DNA of 64,000 bases from Triplophysa rosa (lineage: Eukaryota > Chordata > Actinopteri > Cypriniformes > Nemacheilidae). Under the pieces are notes generated by a model. The model did not search any database. It was not told the origin of the DNA and saw only the letters and a program-made list of their open reading frames with translations. Each line of letters starts with the position of its first letter. Position 1 is the first letter of the stretch. The translations under genes were made by a program, and so were the position numbers. The stretch is from the NCBI RefSeq assembly GCF_024868665.1, contig NC_079898.1:16302403-16366402 (forward strand). The letters are read 5' to 3'. Positions 49,331 through 60,974 of the stretch are shown here, one piece after another.

Positions 49331-49984
49331 TGAAGCTCATAAAATGATAACCTATGAAAATCTGTCAACGCAACCCTATATCAGCGTATACACATGAGGT
49401 TAATAATGTTGTAGGAGAGGAGAAACGTCCATAACACATCGATAACAATAACACACAGAGTCTACAGAGATGATTTCCAGTGAATGAGCCCTGCTGTGCT
49501 CAGCACAGACCTCCACTCCTGGCCCTCCCCGAGCGTTTGTGTTTTTTTTAATCGTGACCAATAAAAAAGGTCATAATTAATACCCCAACACAGACACTAA
49601 TAAACAATTCCAAATTGCCACCATAATCAAATGATGCAAACAGCCACGAGTTACAAAAGTTCACAGCCACAACTGACAATTTCTTAATTGTATTCAGTCA
49701 TTCATGGAAATTTTATTAACATGGAGCTGATGTATCCTGCCCTTCCTCTGTCACAGCACCAGGGATCTAATTTCATTATTTTCCACAAGATTTGCTTGAC
49801 TACAGCCATGATTTTAATGCTGCTGCAGTCCAGATGTTTATGCTATTTAAATTAGGAGGCAAGGCCTGTTGGGTAAACATAATTAAAGAAAGTTGTGTTT
49901 TTTTCCTCCTGCCCTCTCTTTGTCACTTTGCCTTCCCTCTATCCGTCTTCACAAGTTTACTTCATTAGACAACTTTCATTTAAC
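49331..49984. other. Non-coding; possible regulatory DNA
   Basis: Repeat-free with AATCGTGACCAATAAAAAAG and GTCATAATTAATACCCC near 49570 and ATGTTTATGCTATTTAAATT near 49832. No gene supported. Confidence 0.3.
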
Positions 49985-50110
49985 TCCCAACGCCGCGCGA
50001 CCCTCCCGTAAAACGCGCAGATCTGTGAACGGCTCACGGCGCCGTGAAGGAGCCTTACGCACATCGTCGCACCCGCCGTGATGGCACAGCAGCAGGCTGG
50101 CGAGAGGGGT
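49985..50110. promoter_or_regulatory. Short CpG cluster
   Basis: About 17 CpG dinucleotides occur in roughly 100 bp (strings CGCCGCGCGACC, AAAACGCGCAG, CACGGCGCCGTG), whereas the surrounding DNA is CpG-poor. A small unmethylated regulatory element or a coding exon could explain it. The overlapping frames (to 50081, and from 50078) have no recognised domain. Confidence 0.35.
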
Positions 50111-50685
50111 CAAGGTCTTTGGGTCCGTGGAGGGAGGAACATTAGGTGCTCAGTGTTTACATGTTTGTTCTTCCTCCATGAAAATACATTATGGGAAGAG
50201 GAAAGCAAACGGCATGTCCCATCTGAGAAGTCTGAAAACGCTCTCTGCTCCTTTATTGCTTTGAGTGATGGTTGACTGATCTGGGTTTTACAGCTGCTGA
50301 TATCAATATCTAAAGATCCAGATGACCAATGTAGATCTGTGATATATAACACAAGCAGATGGTAAAACACTTTCTCCTAGTAAATCTTAATATCTTAATA
50401 CAACTATTAGTAATTTTTTTTTTTGTGGCTCCGTTATATTACCGTGTAATACTGAAAGATTGGCTAAATCTGTATTTTGAATTTAATCTGTAATTTTGAA
50501 AAACCAAATGTAATTTCAAAAAATTGTTTGCAAAATTCTATATTTTAATTGATTTCGTTAATGCTGCTGAAACAAAATTGACACAAAACTGACACAAAAC
50601 CCTCATGGTTTATCAGGCCAAGTAGGCACAGTTGTAAATGGCCACATATCCACAGATTACAACACATACAATATACAGAATATAA
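50111..50685. other. Non-coding, no recognised gene
   Basis: No feature supported. Confidence 0.35.
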
Positions 50686-50860
50686 TAATGGATAATTCGT
50701 GTGAATTTGTATGACCTCATTTTGTATGTTTTAGTACGATCTACTTTCGCCCCAGTGACATTAGGTTAGGGTCGAGCCTTAATTCTTGCGTACGTTTTTT
50801 ACACATTTTTATATTCAAATTCAAAATCACCACCTTGTAAAATAGTTTTCCCATGATGTC
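50686..50860 (+). repeat. Dispersed repeat Z, copy 3
   Basis: GGATAATTCGTGTGAATTTG, ATGTTTTAGTACGATCTACT and TTTCGCCCCAGTGACATTAG follow the layout of copies 1 and 2 but diverge at the right end (CTTGTAAAATAGTTTTCCCA). Confidence 0.55.
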
Positions 50861-50895
50861 AGGTTTGATAAATCTGCCTGGCAAATAGAGAACCT

Positions 50896-52686
50896 CAGAG
50901 ATGACGTATTTTTGTATGCAAACCCCGGAAGCTTGTTAGCATTTTAGCCCTTCCGGTTCCATCGCCCCAAAGTCAATGGGTTTTTTATCGCTGTAGTTAA
51001 GTCTGTGGTTAACAAGTTTTAACATTTGACATAAAACACACCAGTTAGAACCCGCTGGATTTTTAAACATTTATTGCGTCTTAAAAACGGTTGCTAATAA
51101 ATTGCTAAAAGAGACATCGTTTGGCTGGTCATCGTGCATATACAGTAAATCTTACAAATAATGTAACATGGACACAAATCTCTAAAAACGTGGATGGATA
51201 TTCCTTCACAGTGTAATTACATACCAGGTAACACGTTTTTAATAAAGTTTGAAAAAGTTGTCTGAGGCTTGGTGGTGGTGACATTGATATCGAGCCACCA
51301 CCCAAAAAAAACATTTGCATTGTGACCACGTTGGTGCCACGTTCCATTTTTCCTCTGGCAACGTTGCTCACTACGTGCTGGCAACACTGTGACAACGTAT
51401 AAATGTAAGACGCTAGAAGGCTGTTGCAACGTTGTAGCATTCAGTAACTGTGAGACGACATTCAGACTACTTTCGTTAATCCTCGATTCCATAGCAACTA
51501 ATTTCTGTGAATGACCAATTTGCGCTACATTTTTCTGTTATATAACCACAAAATAAATATAGATTTTTGAACATTTAATAATGATTACGGTTCTATAACG
51601 TTTACAGAAAAAAACATAATCAACACCAACCTGTGTAAACTTTAAAGAGTAACAATGCAGCGTTATATAATTTAGCTTCATTATAAAAACGCGCACACTA
51701 ATACAAGGGTATTGTAAAATGAAATTACACTTCCAAAAAAAACCATATATAAGTAAAGGTATATGGTTTCATTAATAATAATTTAAAAATAAATTCATAA
51801 CTGTAAACCATCATACTGGCAAGCTCAGCAGCCTTCAGTTGACTGTACAGCTGAAAAAAGATGCGTCACATAGCATCATAAGAGCGTTTTCCGAGCAAGT
51901 ATTTGTCTTTTTTAAATCTCCCAGTGTTATCGAAAATGCCCAAAAAACAACAAAGTTATGACCATTTTCCAAGCATCTGAGCTGCAAGTCACACATATAT
52001 TTATAAATGATAAAGAAAACATAAAACGCACGTTTTTATTCTTGTTATGATTACCTTGTTAAATTGTATTGATTCAGTATTTTTTTTAATCTATTTTGGT
52101 GACAGAAATTAAAGGCAATACTCACGTATTCTTCCGATGAATCAGAGTGGACTCTTCTCCGACAGACAGCATAGCTGTCGGCTGAAATTTAAAAGGTTGA
52201 TATTCGCGCTTCCCTACAGTAAAGGTTAAATGTCGTTTGCTGGTTGTCCATACAACATAGACACAACCTAAAGCAATGGCCCCGAAGGCAGGTTAAAAGA
52301 TTACTTTGTGACAACGTTGTGACAACTTCACCACACAACAACGTAGAAACATCAACCTTTTGATCACGTTGTTACAACGTGCTTAAAAGGTTGGCTACAT
52401 TGTGACAATGTTGTGTGTTTGCTGGGCATAAGTGTAGTCTGTTTATAGCCCCGTGTTAGCTTTTTACTTCTGGCAATTGTATTGAGGCTTCAAAAGTAAC
52501 AATGTTGTGTTCATTTGTAGATTAACCTGATAAACCAAATGTGTAAACATCATAAACCTTTGTTAATCACAGAATTTATTTTTTGCGATAATGCAAAAAT
52601 CTATGGGAAAAATGCACAGGCTTTCGGTCGAGGGAACCAGTACGGCGCCAACTTCCGGGTTGGCCTAGTAAAATACGTCATCTCTG
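50896..52686. mobile_element. 1.8-kb element with CAGAGATGACGTATTTT terminal repeats
   Basis: Left end CAGAGATGACGTATTTT (50896-50912) is exactly inverted at the right end (52670-52686). The repeats continue imperfectly inward through CCCGGAAG on both sides (about 50925 and 52650). CAG-type ends fit hAT elements, but the flanking 8-mers do not match, so the superfamily is unproven. No transposase frame is found. The interior between about 51330 and 52430 holds many ACAACGTTG-like strings, including TGTGACAACGTATAAATG, GTGACAACGTTGTGACAACT and GTTGTGTGTTTGCTGGGCA, which may be a second, nested repeat. Confidence 0.7.
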
Positions 52687-52689
52687 CAC

Positions 52690-54670
52690 CACTCCATACA
52701 CTAGCCTTTTACTAGGTACTTTAGCTAAGTAAATAATAGAGGCTATAATATGAACCTTGCTTTGATAATTCATCTAAAAGTATCACACACACACATCAAA
52801 ATGGTTTTCAGCATTCAGCTGCTGATGCCAACTGGCACATAAGTTGAATTTTAATGTCAATGACTTGTGAACCCTCATCGTGCAACACATCGAGCAGCGT
52901 CATTGAGGTCTAAACCGGTGATGAGAGCATTATTTCTCCTGTTTAGTGAATACTAATCAGCCATCCTAAAGCACCAGCCTGCATGTGTGTGTGTGCGCAC
53001 AGAGGAGCGAAAGAAATTATATCACTTATGTCAGCTTGCTAATAGGTCCAGCCACACTCCAAATTTAATTTCATAAGCTGCTGTTCTTGATTTTTTTCTC
53101 TCTTTTCAGATTAGTGACTAACAATCTATTACAGGCAACATCACAGACAGTGTAATACAAGAGGTCATTACAAGATTACGTAAACTCCAGGCTCGCATTA
53201 CCATTCCACATCCATTTACATGATGATTATTGCGGCAGAAATTAGACTGCGATTAGAAGGCCCGGTAGCCTTTGCTTTCCGCAGACGCATTTGGGCACAC
53301 AGCAGAGGGGGACTGACCATTCGTGCCAAGGATTTATAGAAGCATGTCGGCATTTGTTTTGTTAGCGTGATCGCGGCAGCGCCTCGGTCATAAAACCAGT
53401 CATTCTGTCCCCGTTTTCCCGCTGTGGGCCAAACCGTTCATTTAGCATATGTGATATAAACACCTATTCTTTCCCAGCATCACGGGCAACAAGGAGAGTA
53501 AAACTCATCCAAATAACATTACGTCGACGCCATCCGTCCGTCCATTTATAAGTATGCAGCGCGTGGAACGTTCGCCATACTTTAGTGCACATGAGCTGAG
53601 TAGCTGTCAAAATTACAACAGGCATCTCAAGTAATTATGCAGATTTATGCAAAACATTAACAAGAAGAATTAAAAGCACAAATGAGGTGGCTACACTTGA
53701 ATTGTTAAGATTATGAATAATTACCATGAATCCTTTTTGCTCTTAATATAACTTGTTTTTGATAAACAAAGCCTTAATTATCAGAATACTTCTGAGAATA
53801 TCGGTGACCTTCATTAATCTTACAAAACAAGTCTCTTGCGAACGGCAGCTGAGGAGACCCGCTCTCATACAGAGTACACAAATAACAAGAGCGGCGTATG
53901 CTAACTAGCCACTTCAGAGAGCCGTGCGTGCGGCCAGGTATATCTTACAGCTCAGCCATGGATGCACAATCATGCCAGGCGACTCTGCCTTTCCATCTGG
54001 GACTGCCTCATTCCAGCTACTCATTAATTACAGCCACATTTCTCACCCCATCCTCCCTTCCCATCTCGATATGAGAGATCTGTTTTCGTCCCTAAACTCC
54101 ACCGCGAGAGTAATTGTGGCAGCGGCGAAGTCCGCGTACCGGAGTCTCCGATTTCTACGAGGGTTCCCGACTGGTAGCCGTTCACCCTGACCCTCCGCCG
54201 AGATTCATCTGCGTGAAGAGGCTGATCCTCAGAGCTGCGTTTTGCTCTCTGGTGCGCCATACGACGTCCTGTCAATCAACATGTACCTCACAGGTTTCCT
54301 GTCCGCCCACTCGTTTTCTCTGAACAGACTGAAGGTCCATCCATCCAACCCCTACCACACCACTCATCTCTTCCACGCTGTCCAGCTCCTCCACCCCTCC
54401 ATCTGTGCTTCACGTAGTTGCCTTGTCGATCGCAGACCAAGAGGATGGAGCTCGCTGGCATAGAATCATAGTCCGCAACCCTTCCAGCCAAAGCCCAATC
54501 AATTCAGATTCTGACAAATAATAAATGTCCATCTAATTGAACAGCTGATAGAAGGATGTTAGTTTGTTTTTTGAGATTTTGTCTTTTCATAAGATAGATA
54601 TACTGTAGCCGAGAGCAGGGATGGGTCAAGATGGTTGATTAGGGAAATGAATTAATCTTGATTTCTTAAT
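52690..54670. other. Non-coding; possible regulatory DNA with CpG-rich patch
   Basis: Repeat-free for almost 2 kb. The part at 53000-53560 has balanced composition and strings such as TGATGATTATTGCGGCAGAA. A CpG-rich patch at about 54100-54260 (AGCGGCGAAGTCCGCGTACC) is crossed by open frames on both strands (88 codons plus, 83 codons minus), none with a recognised domain. An unannotated exon there cannot be excluded. Confidence 0.3.
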
Positions 54671-54675
54671 GTAGT

Positions 54676-54945
54676 TTAAAGGGATAGTTTACACAAATTT
54701 GAAAATTATTTCATCATTCCAGACCCCTATGACTTACTTTTTTATACAAAGAACTATAGAAGATATTTTGAAGAATATTGGTAGCCAAACAACAATGCCC
54801 CCCATTGACTTCCACTGTATATACACAAACTACTGACGCATCTAAAAATATCTTCTTTCATGTTCCACAAAAGAAAAAAGTCATGCAGGTTTTACACGAA
54901 ATGATTTTGTTTTTGTGGATGAACGTTTTCTTTTGAATTCTGATT
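54676..54945. mobile_element. Angel-type MITE, right end eroded
   Basis: Starts TTTAAAGGGATAGTTTACAC, passes AGAAGATATTTTGAAGAATA and CCCCCCATTGACTTCCACTG, and ends around TGGATGAACGTTTTC. The left terminus is clear; the right has lost the TTAA. Confidence 0.8.
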
Positions 54946-54984
54946 TAAAGTACCACTTTTATACTAAGCATTTTTGTCCTTTTT

Positions 54985-55300
54985 AGCAGAAAAAAATTAC
55001 TTGACAAGGAAATGGCTCAAAGATATTTAGTCTTTTATAAGTATTTAGAAAATTAAATATAAGAAGTTTATGTTTAAAATAAGCAAACAAATCTACCAAT
55101 GAGGTAAGAAAATTCAACTTGAATTAGTTACGTAAGAAAATGTAAAACTAAATTCAAGTTTATTCGTCTTACCCCATTGGTATTTTTTGCTTGTTTTAAA
55201 CATACACATAATTAAATTTTACTTAATAAACCAAGACTAAATATCTTAGGTCACTTTCCTTGTCAAGTAAATGCATCTTGTATGTGGGAAACAAGACAAC
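54985..55300. repeat. Foldback repeat, full palindrome
   Basis: The arm TTACTTGACAAGGAAATGGC at about 54999 is inverted as GGTCACTTTCCTTGTCAAGT near 55250. The centre AATGAGGTAAGAAAATTCAA pairs with GTCTTACCCCATTGG. A half copy of the same family lies at 18690-18840. No coding capacity. Confidence 0.7.
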
Positions 55301-58300
55301 AATGTTCAACATTCAAAACAATGTTTTAAGAAATGCTTTTGATCTCAAAAAGTATAAAAATGATGAATGTAAGATTTCTTGAATGGACACGCATGACGCA
55401 CATAAACCAATACATGGCGGCTCTGAGGACCGATGCAGAAATGTTAACATGAACAAGATGATACTAATTCCAAAAAAGGCATCTGGCTTTATTGTCTACA
55501 TTTTGAATCATGTGCTTAGAGAGGAGTGTGTATGATAAAATCCTACTCATTCCTTTTTGTTATGATAATGTTGCCACTGCACCCAACATGCACTCCAGAG
55601 AGAAGGAAATAAGGAGCTATTTAGCACAGTGTCACAGATGCTGCGCACTCCAACCCCTTCAATCCACATATCATGCATGTGAACTACCGCTGGCTTGAAA
55701 AACATTAACATCACCGTCCACCAGTCCCAGAGACACACAGCCCCAATAAACGTGACAATTCCAGTAACAACCATTTCCGGCACTATTTAAGTCTGTTAGT
55801 CTGTAAATCATCAATACTCGTCTGTAGCGAATCAATCAAACATTTCCTCCCGTAGTACAAATACCAGCATGACTACAATTACCATTTATCACAATATAAT
55901 AATACAGATAATTGTGTTTGCGTATTGATCTATAAAAACACTATAATTCACAAAGCAGGGAAGGTGGAGGGGCGGTCGACGGATTTGCTTTACAGCTCAT
56001 CTTCCCGACATCAATGCAAGCATACCGAATGAGTTTACATGAAAAGATGGTCGCTGTTAACCTGTTAGGCAGCGCCAGATTTACCGAGTCTATTTCTACA
56101 GTTTCCCTTTTAAATCGATAGGGGAGTCAAGCCTCTTCCACAGCAAGAGCTACTCATTTTCTTCACATCAATACAGCCCCACAGTTCACTTTTTCATCCC
56201 CCTCCTTAGTATTAGGGTGGTTTTAATAGGACCAGCCTTTAGTTTTGGAGCTGTATTCCCGACAGACGCAGTGCTTTTAAGTTATTTTAGACTGAAAGGT
56301 TGCAGAACGGAGGTGAGAATTGTGGGAGGGGCCACCAGGCAGACCAAAGCACCCCTCGACCCGGGTACACCGCACACCCCCGGGTCACGCCATGGCACTT
56401 ACACAAGGAGAAAACTTGGCATCGCCTCTCCATGTGCAACCCAAGGTGCACACAGGAAACATACCCAGGGAGATACTTTTTTGGCCAATTCTTTTTTGCT
56501 TTTCTTTGTTCTCGATTTACTTAAGTCTGTCGACTGACAACGGATTTAAATGATTTCTAAATCCTGGTGCTCCCCGATCGTGAGCCGTCCTATCGCGGTT
56601 TGATGCGAATGTGTTTTTGCATGGGTAATAAAGCCGTGCTCAGACTGAGCCCATCATTATTCTGTTAATGAAGTTGGGATAGTTGTTTAATTTGGTGTCT
56701 GTTTGCTAGCAGGCCTGCTGTTTCATGTTTCAGCGTGGTGTAAAAAGGAAACAAACTCCAGCACGGCCACCATTCCGGCTCCAGCATGCCTCTACCCGAT
56801 TGCCCCTCAAACTCCCCCTTCCATGCCCAGCGCCCCACCGCTTCAATGCCTGACCCCCAGGCAAACAGATGTCCCCTCAGCCCAGGCAGACAGGACTGCC
56901 TGTCTATCCCTCACAAGGGCTCTTTAATTATTCCCCCTCTCGCACTCCTCTCTAATAAAACATTAGCTTGCTAATCGAATCTGGTACAGCCGACTGATAT
57001 TTCGGCACAGCCCTCTCAACACACGCAGCCGGCCAATCTGAAATACAGCGATGTGGGAGAGATACAAAGACCTTCCCTGATGTTGACGCAACCGTGGTGC
57101 ATCAATCAAAGGACGAGTTAAAGGCGAGAATCAACAAACACATCGAATTTTAGATATGAGGGGAGATTAGCGCTATAAGTCACTAAATATAAACCTTCTG
57201 GATCTTCTCAATGGACCTTTTATTGGCCTCTCTCTCTCTATCATCCAATACACCAACGCAACCTGAAATACACCCAGTGTTGTGCAATGTTACTTTTAAA
57301 AGTGACATGTTACTTGGGCTATAAAACAAAAGGTGCACTAATTCTCAAGATAAAGTCTATGATGGCTGAGGGCAAATTTGGTCATTTTCTCTTGTAAAAT
57401 TTGGTGAATACAGCAGGATTTATTTTCACTTCCAGTATTATTTTGATGTTCTTAAATTCTCGATACAAGTTGAAAAAACTACTGTCACTGTCACTGATAA
57501 GAACACACTCCTTAGAACTACAATATTCATCACAAAAACTACAAATCCTACAATGTTTATGCATGTTAAATTTGTCACTTCTTTCTCCTCAACATACAAT
57601 CAAGGGAGAGGTTTTTATTTGTGTCTGTCAATAAATAAACATTAACATTTATTCCACAAACAATATCTCTACAGTTTCTAATCTACCAGCAGGCAGAAAC
57701 ATTACCAAAGGTTTTTAAATGTTTATGCACATTATCGCAGCAGAATATAAAAAGGTGGCAGAATTCCTGTGCTATCCGTATTGTTGTGGCCTCCTCTTGT
57801 GCTGCATGCCATCGAAGCAAAGAGTTAGACAAGCGACAGAAGGCCCAGCAAACTGACCCACTAAATGTATTCTGCTCTCAATAACTGCTCTCAGCTGAAA
57901 TTCATGTAAAACGCCCGGAACTCCCGATGCTTTTAAAAGCCACATCTGATAGTAGATAATGACACAGATTTCAGGGCCATTATGGAAGGCTATCAAATAT
58001 TCCATTTCTTTTTGCATTTAGATTTGTAAACCGTCCACACAGTCCTCAACTCATTCACTGACACGGTATCTGTGGAGTGCAGCGTACGATAAGACGGTCC
58101 ACAGCCAACAGAGCTTAGAGGGAGAGAGAAAGCAAGATATAAAAAAATGCTTATCAAAATGAAATGCTGGAAATGTATAACTCGCCACGACAGAGATTCC
58201 TTTAATGCTTTAGAATATCAAATGATATAAATTCAAGACGAGGTAACACGGTAAAAGTTTAGCCTGTAAAATAACCAGAAAGCGACATGAATGGAAATAA

Positions 58301-58790
58301 TGTGTATTATCATCATGTTTTTTTATTCGTGTATTTGTTTTGTTCCGGCAGACTGTATATGTTTCCCTCTTTACATTTCACCATGCAAACTAAAGCAGGG
58401 AAATGACTGCACCTCAAACCTATTAGTTTCATGTTGATAAAAGCTAAAGATAAATGTGAAGAAAAAAAACCTGACTGAAGAACAACGGCTAGGAAGCGAG
58501 AGAAAGAGGAGAAAATGAGAGGTTCAACAGGCACCCATCAAAAACTTCTCAGTAATGGGCAGGCATTCACCCATTGGACCAACATCTTTCAATTTATTAG
58601 CATGACAAAGGACACAATCATTTTGGATATGCCTGAATGCAATTTTCATTAACTTTGCAATGATTTATTAACAAAAGTGTCAGGAATGTAATAAAAGCAG
58701 CAGGACCCCACAAAATGCCAAAATAAAAAAAGAAGAAATTAAACAGAATAAAATAAATAAATCTAAATCGAAGGGGAAAAGAGGTAAATC
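55301..58790. other. Non-coding; several possible regulatory blocks
   Basis: No gene is supported across 3.5 kb and no transposon is recognised, which makes this one of the cleanest stretches of the window. Blocks at 56900-57200 (CATTAGCTTGCTAATCGAAT) and 57720-58030 (CACATCTGATAGTAGATAAT) have balanced composition. A hairpin-like CCCGGGTACACCGCACACCC followed by CCGGG occurs at 56359-56384. Open frames up to 106 codons (56217-56537) overlap each other in several frames and look like chance. Confidence 0.3.
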
Positions 58791-58792
<2 letters not shown>

Positions 58793-58850
<58 letters not shown>

Positions 58851-58876
58851 CAGAGAGACAGAGAGTGAGCGAGAGA
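58793..58876. repeat. (GA)n microsatellite
   Basis: A GA tract with AAAGAGAGACAG and GTGAGCGAG variants at its right side. No mobile element abuts it, unlike the tracts at 28.2 and 33.9 kb. Confidence 0.95.
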
Positions 58877-59350
58877 GCGTGCAACAGAGATGATTTGCAA
58901 TGTAGCCTGGGGTCAATAAGGTGATCTTGATTCCATCACAAACATCATAGAGTTTAACTGTGCAATTAATACGGTAAACACAGAACATGCAAATGTCTCA
59001 TTTAAATGGAATTACTGGCCTGGCATGCTTTGCATTCACACACTGTTACACGCATGCAAACACATAGCATACACAAACAGAAAATCACAGGGTCCAATAC
59101 TAACAGTATCCAGGTTGTTCACTTTTTTTGTGACCCCTGCAAATAGCAATATGTAAACCATTATCAGCCATGACAATAATGACTATTTTGTTTTAAAATC
59201 TATCTTGTCAAAATAATAATTTAGCTTAGGACATTTGATTTTTAATTTGCTGACTTTTGAATGCAGACAAACTGAGCTTGGTTTGTGACATTCTCTTCTG
59301 AATTTCTTCTGGAGACATTTGTGGATCTAGAAGAAATGTTTGAGATCATT
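58877..59350. other. Non-coding, no recognised gene
   Basis: No feature supported. Confidence 0.4.
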
Positions 59351-60597
59351 CACATTTAGTCATTTAGCAGACGCTTTTATCCAAAGCTACGTACAAAGTA
59401 GGGGAAAAACAGTAGAAGCAATTTGTGCAACAAACAAAAGTACAACAATGCATAGGTGCAGTACAACTGGTCTCAGTCAGCCTATCAGTATACGAAGCTA
59501 AGAATTTTTTTTTTTTTTGGGGGGGGATAGGCAAGTAGAAAAGAAGTAGAAGACTGTACTGTTGGGTCAGATGTTGACAGAAGAGATGTGTTTTTAGTCG
59601 ATTCTTAAAGACCGCTACAGAATCCGCTGATCTTGTGGCAAGAGGGAGATCATTCCAGAGTCGTGGAACACATCCGGAGAAAGTGCGTGAGAGTGATTTT
59701 TTCCCTTTGTGGGACGGCACCACAAGACGTTGTTTGATTGCAGAGCGCAAGGATCGGGCGGCTACATAAGTCTGAATTAGCGAGTGAAGATATGGGGGTG
59801 CCGAACCAGTGTTGAATTTGTAGGCCAAGAGCAGAGATTTGAATTGGATGCGAGCGACTATAGGGAGCCAGTGCAATCTAACGAAGAGAGGAGTGACGTG
59901 CACTCTCTTCGGCTCATTGAAGATCACTCTTGCCGCTGCATTTTGGATCATCTGAAGAGGTTTGGTTGTACAAGCTGGAAGACCAGCCAGTAGAGCATTG
60001 CAATAGTCCAGTCTGGACAGGACAAGAGCCTGGAGAAGAACTTGCGTAGCATGCTCAGACAGGAAAGGTCTAATTCTCCTAATATTGCAGAGGATGAATC
60101 TACAGTACAGGACCGGGTGGTGCTGGCAACATGGTCAGCGAAGTTCAGCTGATCATCAATTACCACTCCCAGGTTTTTGGCCGTTCTAGAAGGAGTAATG
60201 GTTGATGAACCTAGTTGGATGGAAAGGTCGTGCTGAGTTTTCTGGTCGGCCGGGATCACGAGCAGTTCAGTTTTTGCAAGGTTGAGCTACAGGTGATGGC
60301 CTTCATCCAGAGTGAGATGTCATTCAGGCATGCCGAGATGCGCTCAGAAACCGTCGGATCATTAGGCTGAAATAACATGTGGAGATGTGTGTCATCCACA
60401 TAGCAGTGATAGGAAAAGCCATGTTTCCGAATGACAGAGCCTAGGGACGTTGTGAATATGGAGAAGAGCAGCGGTCCAAGAACTGAGCCCTGGGGTACCC
60501 CTGTACTGAGATGCTGGGACTCAGAGACCTCACCTCTCCAGGATACTCTGAATGACCTATCCAAGAGGTAAGACTCGAACCCGTAGATGTAGAAGAC
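59351..60597 (-). mobile_element. 5'-truncated L2-like LINE
   Basis: A minus-strand fragment of about 1.25 kb encodes the C-terminal half of a reverse transcriptase and ends with the 3' tail GCTTTGGATAAAAGCGTCTG, then CTAAATGACTAAATG. The endonuclease and the first RT motifs are missing: the 5' end stops exactly at the edge of a TTAA MITE (60598). The tail is shared with the SINE at 4966-5130. A (T)n(G)n run at 59507-59527 lies in its 3' UTR. Confidence 0.88.
59380..60595 (-). pseudogene. Reverse transcriptase fragment of L2-like LINE
   Basis: Three overlapping frames together encode the end of a LINE reverse transcriptase. The first (60595-60256) has YGFESYLLDRSF, TGVPQGSVLGPLLF and the catalytic motif CYVDDTHL; the second (60259-59948) has SSTITPSRTAKNLGVVIDDQ and LNFADH; the third (59951-59364) has MIQNAAARVIFNEPKR, HVTPLFVRLHWLPIVARIQF and VPRLWNDLPLATRSADSVAV. 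Two frameshifts, at about 60257 and 59950, separate the pieces, and the N-terminal half is absent. The NAAAR...LHWLP...WNDLP signature is typical of the L2/CR1 group. The copy cannot be active. Confidence 0.88.
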
Positions 60598-60974
60598 TTA
60601 AAGGTGCTGTGTATAATGTTTTGGAAGACCTATTAACAGAAATTCTATACAATATACATAACTATATCTTCAGAGGCGTATAAAGACCATTAAGCATTAT
60701 GTTTTTATTATGAGCTATTCCTATATACATACACCGCGGGTCCCCTTGCAAAGAATTCGCCATGTCATTACAGGAGCCCTAAACAGACAAACTGCTTTAC
60801 AGAGCACGTTTCGTGAATACTTTATCTCCTTCAGCAAAGAAGTGAAGCATGACGATATCTTAGCCCTGTGTCAGCCTCCGTAGTGTTTCGAAAAGGAGGG
60901 GTGGAGTGAGCCATTGGTTGCAATTCGCAACCTCAACGCTAGATGCTGCTAAATTTCATACCCTGGACCTTTAA
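60598..60974. mobile_element. TTAA MITE family M, copy 2
   Basis: Starts TTAAAGGTGCTGTGTATAAT and ends TACCCTGGACCTTTAA. It matches the inverted 45151-45533 along its length. The left edge coincides with the 5' truncation of the L2-like LINE. Confidence 0.83.
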
